NCBI GenBank assembly: GCA_937967805.1 | Contig: CALBTC010000500.1 | Coordinates: 1 to 7,796, forward strand | DNA: 7,796 nt | Direction of reading: 5' to 3' | Source: an uncultured Anaerolineaceae bacterium | Lineage (GTDB): Bacteria > Chloroflexota > Anaerolineae > Promineifilales > Promineifilaceae | Part shown: piece by piece, positions 1-5,147 of the stretch | Layout of the letters: each line of letters opens with the position of its first letter | Position numbering within the stretch: position 1 is the first letter of the stretch | Notes under the pieces: model-generated | Told to the model about the DNA's origin: nothing | What the model saw: the letters and a program-made list of their open reading frames with translations, nothing else | Database searches by the model: none | Translations under genes and position numbers: made by a program

Positions 1-599
1 TCGCCGGTGTTGAGCGTTTCAGGCACGGCCGTACTGCCGCGCATGAGAACGGCCGTGCCGCCGCTGATGTACGCCAGCGTGCCGCTGAAGTTGACGTGGC
101 CCCGGTTGGCCCCCACGCCAATCATCACCAGTTCATCCTGCGGCTCTTCTAGCATCACTTCGTTGGTGCGGATGCGGCCCACTTCCTGCCCGTCCTGGTA
201 GACGATGCGAATGGTGATCTCTTTACGGCCGTTCTGCCCGGCCTGCACAATTTGCGGCGGGTCGTCGGCGCTCATGCCGTCGGTGCGGATAAATTTACGC
301 TCGAAGGGAATGGTTTCTTCAATGACGTCCACCGTCTCGCTGACGCGAATGACGCGGATGGCCATCTCTGGGGTGAGGGGGGTGAATAGTGGCGGTTCTA
401 CTTCATCCAGTTCGCCTAGCGCCACACCGGCTTCGTTCAACAGCTCGCGCACGGTGGCGGCGCTGCTGGTGAGGTTAAAGGTCTGGCCATCGACCTGGAG
501 CGTGAGAGGAACGGCCGTTTCCCCATTCCCATTCACATTTGGCTGCCCACACCCGGCCAACAGCAGCAAAAAAAGACAGAGAACTAAGCTTTTTCCCAC
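1..599 (-). CDS. Lipoprotein with DUF348 and G5 domains, 3' end outside window (partial)
   Basis: 199 codons are visible and the frame is still open at position 1. I chose the GTG at 599-597 because it gives a classic lipoprotein signal peptide, MGKSLVLCLFLLLLAGC, with the lipobox LAGC ending at Cys17; no other in-frame start nearby does so. Residues about 32-85 resemble DUF348, the small ubiquitin-like repeat of YabE and Rpf-type proteins. Residues about 88-163 match a G5 domain (EETIPFE, then QAGQNGRKEITIRIVYQDG, then a closing MIGVG). After residue 170 the sequence changes to short beta-strand-like segments (GTLAYISGGTAVLMRG), perhaps the start of a beta-propeller or other C-terminal domain; that is a guess. 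The protein is probably anchored outside the membrane, and G5 domains are generally linked to cell-wall or glycan binding. The start overlaps the end of the upstream DUF2267 gene by 16 bases, which suggests translational coupling. The ribosome site is weak. Confidence 0.85.
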   Translation of the reverse strand, partial: MGKSLVLCLFLLLLAGCGQPNVNGNGETAVPLTLQVDGQTFNLTSSAATVRELLNEAGVALGELDEVEPPLFTPLTPEMAIRVIRVSETVDVIEETIPFERKFIRTDGMSADDPPQIVQAGQNGRKEITIRIVYQDGQEVGRIRTNEVMLEEPQDELVMIGVGANRGHVNFSGTLAYISGGTAVLMRGSTAVPETLNTG

Positions 600-979
600 A
601 GCTCGCGCACTTCGGGAGAGAGAGAGTCGGCGACGGCCTGTTGGATGTCGTTGTCTACCAACTGCTTGACGCCGTGGAAGACGGCCAGGATGGGGGTACG
701 AGCAAACTGGGGATCGCTGTTGCCGCTGCGCCGCGAAACCTGGTTTTGGAATTCGTGGCTGGTGAGCTGGTTGTTTCTGAAGTGCAGCAGCCAGAAGACG
801 CGCTTGACGTCGTCGGCCAGTTCCTTAGGGAGGGCATTGGCCAGCTTCTTTTTTGTTTTGCCATCCAAGTTAAAGCCGAGCGTTTTGAGAACGGCCGTGC
901 TCCAGCGACGGGCATGTTCCGGGGTGCGTAAACTGCCTTTGTTTTGTACGGTATCGTAGTAAGAATTTAAATCTGCCAT
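584..979 (-). CDS. DUF2267 domain protein
   Basis: 131 residues, close to the usual length for single-domain DUF2267 proteins. The N-terminus (YDTVQNKGSLRTPEHARRW) matches the family opening, and residues about 5-125 form one helical domain. The middle includes LPKELADDVKRVFW and the segment HEFQNQVSRRSG, both typical of the family. There is no signal peptide or membrane segment, so it is probably cytoplasmic. The molecular function of DUF2267 is not established, and I give none. It is first in a two-gene unit with the G5 lipoprotein, whose start lies inside its 3' end. A plausible promoter lies about 55-80 bases upstream. No strong Shine-Dalgarno precedes the ATG; a GGAT sits about 12 bases upstream. 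The codons for Thr-Ala-Val at 898-890 contain one copy of the palindrome ACGGCCGT. Confidence 0.85.
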   Translation of the reverse strand: MADLNSYYDTVQNKGSLRTPEHARRWSTAVLKTLGFNLDGKTKKKLANALPKELADDVKRVFWLLHFRNNQLTSHEFQNQVSRRSGNSDPQFARTPILAVFHGVKQLVDNDIQQAVADSLSPEVRELWEKA

Positions 980-1031
980 GTTAAAAATTATCCATCAAAA
1001 GGGTGAAAATTGCGAAAGGTGATCCGTGCAA

Positions 1032-1060
1032 TTTTTACCGTGACCGCCAGGGTGCGTCAA
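1032..1060 (-). promoter_or_regulatory. Candidate sigma70-type promoter for the DUF2267-lipoprotein unit
   Basis: On the minus strand TTGACG (1060-1055, five of six to the -35 consensus) is followed by exactly 17 bases and then TAAAAA (1037-1032, four of six to the -10 consensus). Transcription would begin near 1025, giving a leader of about 45 bases before the ATG at 979. This was read by eye only. Confidence 0.45.
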
Positions 1061-1167
1061 GTATTTTGTTTCTTTGGGCAGATTGCTGAGAACGGCCGTG
1101 TTTTTTGTTTGACTCTATGACGGGCATATTGTTAAATTCCTGCATGGAACTACGAAAGCTTACCCCT

Positions 1168-1209
1168 AAGTAGCCGTTCGGAAGCGATTTCGGAACCGAA
1201 CGGCTACTT
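1168..1209. repeat. Perfect 14-bp inverted repeat (hairpin/REP-like)
   Basis: The left arm AAGTAGCCGTTCGG (1168-1181) and right arm CCGAACGGCTACTT (1196-1209) are perfect reverse complements separated by 14 bases. There is no T-run directly after either arm that would make a convincing terminator, although T's and A's follow at 1208-1212. It stands three bases from a second perfect inverted repeat, so the pair looks like a REP/BIME-type or MITE-type element. It lies in the gap between divergent genes, so a terminator role is less likely. Confidence 0.75.
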
Positions 1210-1212
1210 TAA

Positions 1213-1251
1213 GCCCATTCGCCAATTCCGCTAACTTATTTGCGAATGGGC
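1213..1251. repeat. Perfect 10-bp inverted repeat, second hairpin of a pair
   Basis: Arms GCCCATTCGC (1213-1222) and GCGAATGGGC (1242-1251) are perfect reverse complements around a 19-base loop. The right arm contains the ATG at 1246 that would open the interrupted gene following it, so if that start is used the hairpin could hide it in the mRNA. Alternatively the pair is the edge of a mobile or repeated element. Confidence 0.7.
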
Positions 1252-1674
1252 ACTAATGATTTTGACGCCTACTTTGCCTTGAGATTAGAGAGTTTACAGC
1301 AATGTCCAGTGATGTTATGCCACAAATGCCAATGATTGGCAGGCAGTGCCGCCCGACGCCAGGGAGTTGGCAAGGCGCTGTTAGAGTTTGCTGTGTCGGT
1401 GGTAAAGCGTAAGCTACATCTGGAGCAATTGCGGGTTGTGGTGACGGTGCATGAGCTGGCGGCGCTGATGGCCGTTGACGAAGCCATCATCGCTGGAGAG
1501 TACGGCGAAATTAACAGTTGGCTCATGTGGAGTAACGACGAGCTGGTGTGGGAGAGTTGCTATCGCGGCACAGCAGCTGATTCCCAAAAACTGGATGAAC
1601 TAATCCACCCGACCCCTGGTGGAAACACATACCGAGTTCCACTGCTGGAGCCGATATTTGCAGCAATCGAGTGA
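1246..1674 (+). pseudogene. Unrecognised protein gene interrupted by one in-frame TGA
   Basis: I do not recognise this protein. From ATG 1246 the frame reads 29 residues (MGTNDFDAYFALRLESLQQ, then CPVMLCHKCQ), meets TGA at 1333-1335, and continues in the same frame for 112 residues to TGA at 1672-1674. The part after the stop reads like real protein: an amphipathic segment (GKALLEFAVSVVKRKLHLEQL), a helix-rich middle (VHELAALMAVDEAIIAG), and an acidic, aromatic stretch (INSWLMWSNDELVWES). The first part has three cysteines in a C-x4-C-x2-C pattern, perhaps a metal site. A TGG-to-TGA change would join the halves as CQW. It may be a recent pseudogene, a sequencing error, or a shorter gene starting at TTG 1336 (no good ribosome site seen). 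Recoding of the TGA is possible but unsupported. The opposite-strand frame (1269-1526) has the serine/threonine-rich look of a shadow. Confidence 0.45.
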
Positions 1675-1717
1675 CACTGTCTGACTCCAGTGCCAAATGG
1701 GAAAGGAGAAGGCGTTT

Positions 1718-1795
1718 ATGAATCGAAAACGTTCTAAGGTCAGGAAGATTAGAAATAGCGGAATATTTGTGGCCAAAAGATATATGCTTGTGTAA
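1718..1795 (+). CDS. Possible very basic 25-residue peptide
   Basis: An AAAGGAG Shine-Dalgarno (1702-1708) sits nine bases before ATG 1718, followed by 25 codons and TAA. Nine residues are Lys or Arg (MNRKRSKVRKIRN at the N-terminus) and the end is hydrophobic (IFVAKRYMLV). I do not recognise it. The ribosome site is better than that of most genes in this window, which is the main support. An ORF of this length can arise by chance, and no function is proposed. It lies 43 bases after the interrupted gene on the same strand. Confidence 0.25.
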   Translation: MNRKRSKVRKIRNSGIFVAKRYMLV

Positions 1796-1865
1796 AAAAG
1801 ATTAAGCATCTAAGACAAAGCGTGAAAACTATACTTGATCCATACTTCTTGGGAGGGGCCAACTT

Positions 1866-1913
1866 TTGCTTATCGTTTTTAGCTATAATTGGGCCAGGAG
1901 AACAAAAGAATGA
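1866..1913 (+). promoter_or_regulatory. Possible 15-codon upstream ORF overlapping the CBS gene start
   Basis: GGGAGGGG (1851-1858) is followed seven bases later by TTG 1866, which opens MLIVFSYNWARRTKE and stops at TGA 1911-1913. That stop overlaps the ATG of the CBS gene (1910-1912) as ATGA, the usual layout for translational coupling. If it is translated it could feed ribosomes to the CBS gene. It competes with the idea of a promoter at 1884-1889, since both cannot be used on one transcript. Confidence 0.2.
1884..1889 (+). promoter_or_regulatory. Candidate -10 box before the CBS gene
   Basis: A perfect TATAAT lies 20 bases before ATG 1910. No convincing -35 is found at 16-18 bases upstream. 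Transcription from it would start near 1896, almost on the Shine-Dalgarno AGGAG (1896-1900), leaving a very short leader. The match may be chance. Confidence 0.25.
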
Positions 1914-2386
1914 ATAAATTACCTGTCGCTGTCATTAGTGATCATAGCCCGCAACGTGCCTTGTTTGTGTCGCCCGACATGAAATTAGAGACAGTATTGG
2001 AACGGCTGTTAGATGAAAGCACTCATAAATCAATTTTTCTGATTGATGAAAAAGGAGTGCTGGCCGGTATTATGAATCTCAAAGAGCTGTTGATTTGGGG
2101 CTGGCTTCATTTGGGGCTGATCAGCGTACCTTTTCCTTTGTTGTCGGAGAGAAAGTTACGTCGTCTGGGCCGATCACAGCTTGCTGCTGATTTAAGCATT
2201 CCAGACAGCCAGGAAATGACAATCTCTTTGCAAACGACTATAGAGCAGGCAATGAATACGCTGCTCTTATCCAACCTGAACGTGGTAGCGGTGGTGAATG
2301 AAAACGGCCGCGTTGTTAACGATCTGCACGTCGACGATCTGTTGGCCTATGCCATGAAGGAAGCCAAGGGGAGGATCAATGCGTGA
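1910..2386 (+). CDS. CBS-domain-pair protein
   Basis: 158 residues. Start ATG 1910 is preferred over TTG 1889 because AGGAG (1896-1900) lies nine bases before it. It contains two CBS motifs in tandem: residues about 17-62 (RALFVSPDMKLETVLERLL, then SIFLIDEKGVLAGIMNLKELL) and about 93-148 (TISLQTTIEQAMNTLLLS, then NVVAVVNENGRVVNDLHVDDLL). CBS pairs usually bind adenine nucleotides and act as regulatory sensors. Here no catalytic or membrane domain is attached, so this is a stand-alone module. Between the two motifs lies a longer hydrophobic then basic insert (LIWGWLHLGLISVPFPLLSERKLRRL in part, residues about 61-86), longer than the usual linker; it could be a membrane-touching or partner-binding loop. 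It is probably cytoplasmic. The gene ends 18 bases from the end of the convergent oxidoreductase, with no terminator visible between them. Confidence 0.8.
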   Translation: MNKLPVAVISDHSPQRALFVSPDMKLETVLERLLDESTHKSIFLIDEKGVLAGIMNLKELLIWGWLHLGLISVPFPLLSERKLRRLGRSQLAADLSIPDSQEMTISLQTTIEQAMNTLLLSNLNVVAVVNENGRVVNDLHVDDLLAYAMKEAKGRINA

Positions 2387-2404
2387 GCCCATGTGGACCT
2401 GACT

Positions 2405-3394
2405 TTAAAACTGCTGCATGAGCGCCTCTGCTGCTGCCAGGCCGGAGAGGGCTGCTCCTTCAACCCGAGGCCCGTTAAAAGCATCACCGTCAATGGCGAG
2501 TGGCGGCAGTCCGTCGAGCAGCGTGCGTTGGGGATACGTCTTCGTGGGCAGGGAGTAGCGCCAACGGTGGATGTGATGTTCTTTAACGACGCTGTTTTTA
2601 CTGAGATACGGCCGTAATTCCCGCATAAACAATCCCACCAGTTCCCCTTTTGGTGCTTCATACCAGATGTTGCTCATCATCGGATTGGCGTGGGCGGTGA
2701 TGATAATGGCTTCTGGGGAGATGCCCTTTTTCTGGTTGTCGGCCAGAAAGCTGACGGGGGCTTCGGGCCGCTGCAAAGCGCCCGGTTCAGGCAGCGTTAC
2801 TTCCCCCTCGATCCAAAACAGCCCGGAGAGGCATGGCGCGTAGGTAACTTTTTCCAACGCTGCCTGGTCTTTTTCTACCAGTGGCACCTGGCCGGCGTTG
2901 AGCAAAGCCAGTGACTGCGGCACAGGTGGGGTGAGCAACAGGGCGCTGCTTTGGTAGGAACGGCCGTCCACCGCCACAGCTTCCCAACCATTCTCAACTA
3001 AACGTGTTTTTTCCAGCTTCGTTTGCTTATGCAGCGACAGGTTTTGCGCCAGGTGTTTGGCAACGGCCGTCATCCCTCCAGTCACGGCATAGCGAGGGAA
3101 GCCATCATCAGCTTCGCTCTCCCCTTCAGGTGTCCAGCCGCGCGTCCATTCAAAAGCCAGGCCTGACGCCAGCCATTCATCGACAAACTTTTGGAATTCC
3201 GGCTCGCGCACGGTGAAAAATTGAGCGCCGTAATCGCCGCGACCTGGCCCCAACCGCCAGGTGGCCAACCGCCCACCTACGCTCCGCGCTTTCTCCACCA
3301 CAGTTACCGATTTTCCCGCCGCTTGCAGCGTGTTGGCTGCCAGCAAACCGGCCAAACCGGCGCCTACAATCAGTACATCCACTTTGTTTACCAT
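2405..3394 (-). CDS. Renalase-like FAD-dependent oxidoreductase (amine oxidase family)
   Basis: 329 residues, close to the usual size of bacterial renalase-like NAD(P)/FAD oxidoreductases. The N-terminal Rossmann fold shows VLIVGAGLAGLLAA (GxGxxG at residues 11-16), Glu34 at the end of the second strand for the FAD ribose, and the GGR motif at 40-42. The C-terminal FAD motif is present at about 303-325 (GDAFNGPRVEGAALSGLAAAEAL in part). The segment ATWRLGPGRGDYGAQFFTVR (43-62) is typical of this group: the RxxxxxxDxGAQFFT pattern follows the GGR. The substrate is unknown; bacterial renalases oxidise isomeric dihydro-NAD(P), but assigning that here is inference. No signal peptide is seen, so it is cytoplasmic. 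Its ATG lacks a strong Shine-Dalgarno. It diverges from the channel gene and converges on the CBS gene. Three ACGGCCGT palindromes lie inside it. Confidence 0.85.
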   Translation of the reverse strand: MVNKVDVLIVGAGLAGLLAANTLQAAGKSVTVVEKARSVGGRLATWRLGPGRGDYGAQFFTVREPEFQKFVDEWLASGLAFEWTRGWTPEGESEADDGFPRYAVTGGMTAVAKHLAQNLSLHKQTKLEKTRLVENGWEAVAVDGRSYQSSALLLTPPVPQSLALLNAGQVPLVEKDQAALEKVTYAPCLSGLFWIEGEVTLPEPGALQRPEAPVSFLADNQKKGISPEAIIITAHANPMMSNIWYEAPKGELVGLFMRELRPYLSKNSVVKEHHIHRWRYSLPTKTYPQRTLLDGLPPLAIDGDAFNGPRVEGAALSGLAAAEALMQQF

Positions 3395-3584
3395 GCGTCC
3401 ATTTTAGCACATTCGAATGCGGCCGTTCGCCAGTTCAGGAAGTTCAGAAACGGTCCTGCCCCGGCTGTTAATTTTCTGAGTTCAAGTTACACTTAAGTTG
3501 AAGCCAATGCTTCCGTGAGCGACTGCCAAAAGAAGTTTGCGTCATTGCTAAATTGGTGACATTTTTAAATTTGAGAGGAATTTC
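3395..3584. other. Divergent intergenic region between oxidoreductase and channel gene
   Basis: 190 bases between divergent starts must hold both promoters. On the minus strand TAAAAT near 3406-3411 is a weak -10 candidate. On the plus strand an A/T-rich stretch (3561-3572) precedes the AGAGG ribosome site at 3574-3578. A short hairpin GAAGC-CAAT-GCTTC occupies 3500-3513, and an imperfect 9-base tandem repeat starting GTTCAG lies at about 3432-3449. No strong promoter or operator could be assigned. Confidence 0.4.
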
Positions 3585-4853
3585 GTGTTTGAGCAACTAT
3601 TCCGTTGGCTATTGCAAACTGGGCTGTCAGATTTAACGGCCGTCATTCTGGCCCGCCTCGGTGGCATTGTAATCGCCCTCCTGGTGAGCCTGTTGGCTTA
3701 CCTGTTTTTACGCTACGTTGTTATCCCCTTTCTGCACGTTTCCATCATCCGCAGCAAGCCAGTTTGGGATGACCTGATCGACCAGAACCAGGTGCTGAAC
3801 CGGCTGGCGTTGCTGGCGCCGGCCATTGTCATTTTCCTGATGGCACCATTGGCGTTGGAAGGGTATCCGCAATGGATTGCTGTCGTCAATAATCTGGTTT
3901 TTGTTTACGTGGTTGTTGTGGGCATTCTTATAAGTGGGGCCCTTTTAAACGCATTGGTAGATATCTACTATGAGACGGCCACGCGGCAGATACCGTTGCG
4001 GGGTTTTGTTCAGGTTGTCAAAATCGTGCTCATCATTATTGGCGTGATGATGATTGGCTCTATTGTGCTGGACCGGACGGTGCTGGTGCTGCTTGGGGGG
4101 TTGGGGGCGTCGACGGCCGTACTCCTTCTTGTCTTTCAAGATGCCATTTTAGGGCTGGTCGCCGGTATCCAGCTTACCGCCAACAAAATGTTGGTCCGTG
4201 GCGACTGGATTGAGCTGCCTCAACATGGGGCGAACGGCGAGGTGTTGGATGTGGCACTTACCACCGTCAAGATTCAGAATTGGGACAAGACGATCACCAT
4301 GGTGCCGACGCAGTCATTGGTAACGGAATCATTCCGCAACTGGCGCGGGATGCAGGAGAGCGGCGGGCGGCGTATCAAGCGCTCTATCTTCATTGATGTG
4401 AACACAATTCGGCTATTAGATGAGGCGCTGCTGACGCGGCTGCGCCAGATTCAGCGGTTGCAACCTTATCTGGCACAAAAGGAGCAGGAGTTAAAGGTGT
4501 ATAATGCCGAACATGGCATTGATGACAGCAGCATTGTCAACGGCCGTCGCCTGACAAACATCGGCACGTTTCGCGCTTACGTCATTGCCTACCTGCAAAA
4601 TCACCCAATGGTTAACCAGGAGATGCTGCTGATGGCCCGCCAGCTTGATCCGACCCCCAATGGGCTGCCGCTGGAAATCTACGCTTTCTGCCGCAGCACA
4701 GAATGGCTGGTTTATGAAAGTGTGCAGGCAGACATTTTTGATCACCTGTTTGCTGTCCTGCCGGCGTTTGAGCTGCGCGCTTACCAAAATCCGGCCGGGA
4801 CTGACTTTCAGAATTTGTTGAGAAGAAGCCACCAATCTGTAACAACCTCATGA
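3585..4853 (+). CDS. ybdG: YbdG-type mechanosensitive channel (MscS family)
   Basis: 422 residues, the length of Escherichia coli YbdG (about 415). GTG 3585 is chosen because AGAGG (3574-3578) lies six bases upstream and the protein aligns from there. Five membrane segments are visible at about 22-50, 74-91, 98-125, 140-162 and 165-197. The last is the pore helix, with GGLGASTAVLLLVFQDAILG, and it runs into the MscS beta domain (GDWIELPQHGANGEVLDV, residues 207-223, then TTVKIQNWDKTITMVPT). The stretch SFRNWRGMQESGGRRIKRSI and the C-terminal RLTNIGTFRAY and NGLPLEIYAF are hallmarks of the YbdG branch rather than of small MscS. It is an inner-membrane protein expected to open under membrane tension and help in osmotic downshock or osmotic sensing. 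It appears to be transcribed alone, ending before the hairpin terminator at 4901-4941. Three palindromes ACGGCCGT lie within it. Confidence 0.93.
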   Translation: MFEQLFRWLLQTGLSDLTAVILARLGGIVIALLVSLLAYLFLRYVVIPFLHVSIIRSKPVWDDLIDQNQVLNRLALLAPAIVIFLMAPLALEGYPQWIAVVNNLVFVYVVVVGILISGALLNALVDIYYETATRQIPLRGFVQVVKIVLIIIGVMMIGSIVLDRTVLVLLGGLGASTAVLLLVFQDAILGLVAGIQLTANKMLVRGDWIELPQHGANGEVLDVALTTVKIQNWDKTITMVPTQSLVTESFRNWRGMQESGGRRIKRSIFIDVNTIRLLDEALLTRLRQIQRLQPYLAQKEQELKVYNAEHGIDDSSIVNGRRLTNIGTFRAYVIAYLQNHPMVNQEMLLMARQLDPTPNGLPLEIYAFCRSTEWLVYESVQADIFDHLFAVLPAFELRAYQNPAGTDFQNLLRRSHQSVTTS

Positions 4854-4900
4854 TTCGCATTTGAGCAAAGATTATTGGAACTGTATCGTCTGCTTGGAGA

Positions 4901-4941
4901 GCAAAAAACGGCCGTTCCTCCCAGAGAAACGGCCGTTTTGC
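4901..4941. terminator. Bidirectional hairpin terminator built from two ACGGCCGT palindromes
   Basis: AAAACGGCCGTT (4905-4916) pairs perfectly with AACGGCCGTTTT (4928-4939) around an 11-base loop. Read on the minus strand the stem ends in six T's (4908-4903), and it starts eight bases after the end of the tRNA remnant, so it probably was that tRNA's terminator. Read on the plus strand it ends in four T's and lies about 50 bases after the channel gene, so it can serve that gene too. Both arms are copies of the genome's abundant palindrome, an unusual way to build a terminator. Confidence 0.75.
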
Positions 4942-4948
4942 ACATCTG

Positions 4949-4978
4949 TCGGGGCAGCCGGATTTGAACCGATGAGCT
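4949..4978 (-). tRNA. Truncated tRNA: 3' end only (T-arm, acceptor strand), putative att site
   Basis: Read on the minus strand the sequence is ATCGG (4973-4969), the T-loop TTCAAAT (4968-4962), CCGGC (4961-4957), the acceptor strand TGCCCCG (4956-4950) and the discriminator A (4949). The T-stem has three Watson-Crick pairs, one G-T wobble and one A-C mismatch at its base. CCA is not encoded. No matching 5' acceptor strand (CGGGGCA) or anticodon arm is found where it should be, about 45 bases further on the minus strand. The gene is therefore cut in or just before the variable region (about 4974-4978). In plus-strand translation it gives GAAGFEP, a well-known false peptide produced by tRNA 3' ends. 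A terminator follows directly. The isotype cannot be told from this fragment. It may mark the junction of an integrated element. Confidence 0.7.
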
Positions 4979-5147
4979 TAGCTGGCCGTATCAGTTTATT
5001 GGCTGCCTCTCTTTACCGTAAGGCAGATCGTTGGATGACTTTCCTGCAGCGGTTACTGCAAGCAAATTCGGCACCGACCAGCAACGTCGCCATTCAACAC
5101 GGGGCTATCCGAGCCCGCAGGCCTATGAATCAGTATTACTTGGGTTA
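4979..5147. other. Unassigned sequence between tRNA remnant and phospholipase gene
   Basis: 169 bases with no convincing gene. A plus-strand frame (4861-5151) is open through it but includes the terminator and the tRNA remnant, so it is not taken as a gene. The segment GGCTGCC (5001-5007) is the reverse complement of GGCAGCC (4953-4959) in the tRNA remnant; this pairing is out of register for a tRNA. If the remnant is an att site, this would be the first stretch of the integrated DNA. Confidence 0.4.
5102..5116 (-). terminator. Weak hairpin downstream of the phospholipase gene
   Basis: GGGCT (5102-5106) and AGCCC (5112-5116) form a 5-bp GC-rich stem with a 5-base loop, 32 bases after the stop codon on the minus strand. 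There is no T-run after it in that direction, so intrinsic termination would be poor. Confidence 0.2.

Larger units (their letters stand above)
25..4936. repeat. Dispersed palindrome ACGGCCGT, 14 exact copies
   Basis: Exact copies start at 25, 49, 225, 511, 891, 1092, 2608, 2960, 3063, 3636, 4113, 4540, 4908 and 4929. Random expectation for an 8-mer in 4.9 kb is well below one. Near-copies occur at 2304 (ACGGCCGC) and 3419 (GCGGCCGT). Eleven copies are inside genes: seven are read as Thr-Ala-Val, three as Asn/Asp-Gly-Arg, one as Arg-Pro-Tyr. One is intergenic and two make a terminator. None occurs from 4937 to 7796. The role is unknown; comparable abundant palindromes (such as HIP1 in cyanobacteria) are linked to DNA methylation or repair. 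Confidence 0.85.

Noticed and set aside
7..669. Plus-strand open frames over the lipoprotein gene
   Set aside because: They are shadows of the minus-strand gene, whose lipobox, DUF348 and G5 motifs are clear.
1269..1526. Minus-strand 85-residue open frame
   Set aside because: It is serine/threonine-rich with no domain-like pattern and lies opposite the better-looking plus-strand frame.
1600..1809. Minus-strand 69-residue hydrophobic open frame
   Set aside because: It overlaps the end of the plus-strand frame, has no ribosome site I can support, and its composition follows the A/T-rich intergenic DNA.
2379..2402. Seven-codon ORF (MREPMWT) with GGGGAGG just upstream, overlapping the end of the CBS gene
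   Set aside because: The spacing from the ribosome site is only four bases and the product is too short; most likely chance, or at best the remains of a lost downstream gene.
4949..5010. A complete but shortened 62-base tRNA using GGCAGCC/GGCTGCC as acceptor pairing
   Set aside because: The pairing is out of register with the T-arm, only about five of seven acceptor pairs form in register, and no anticodon arm can be drawn.
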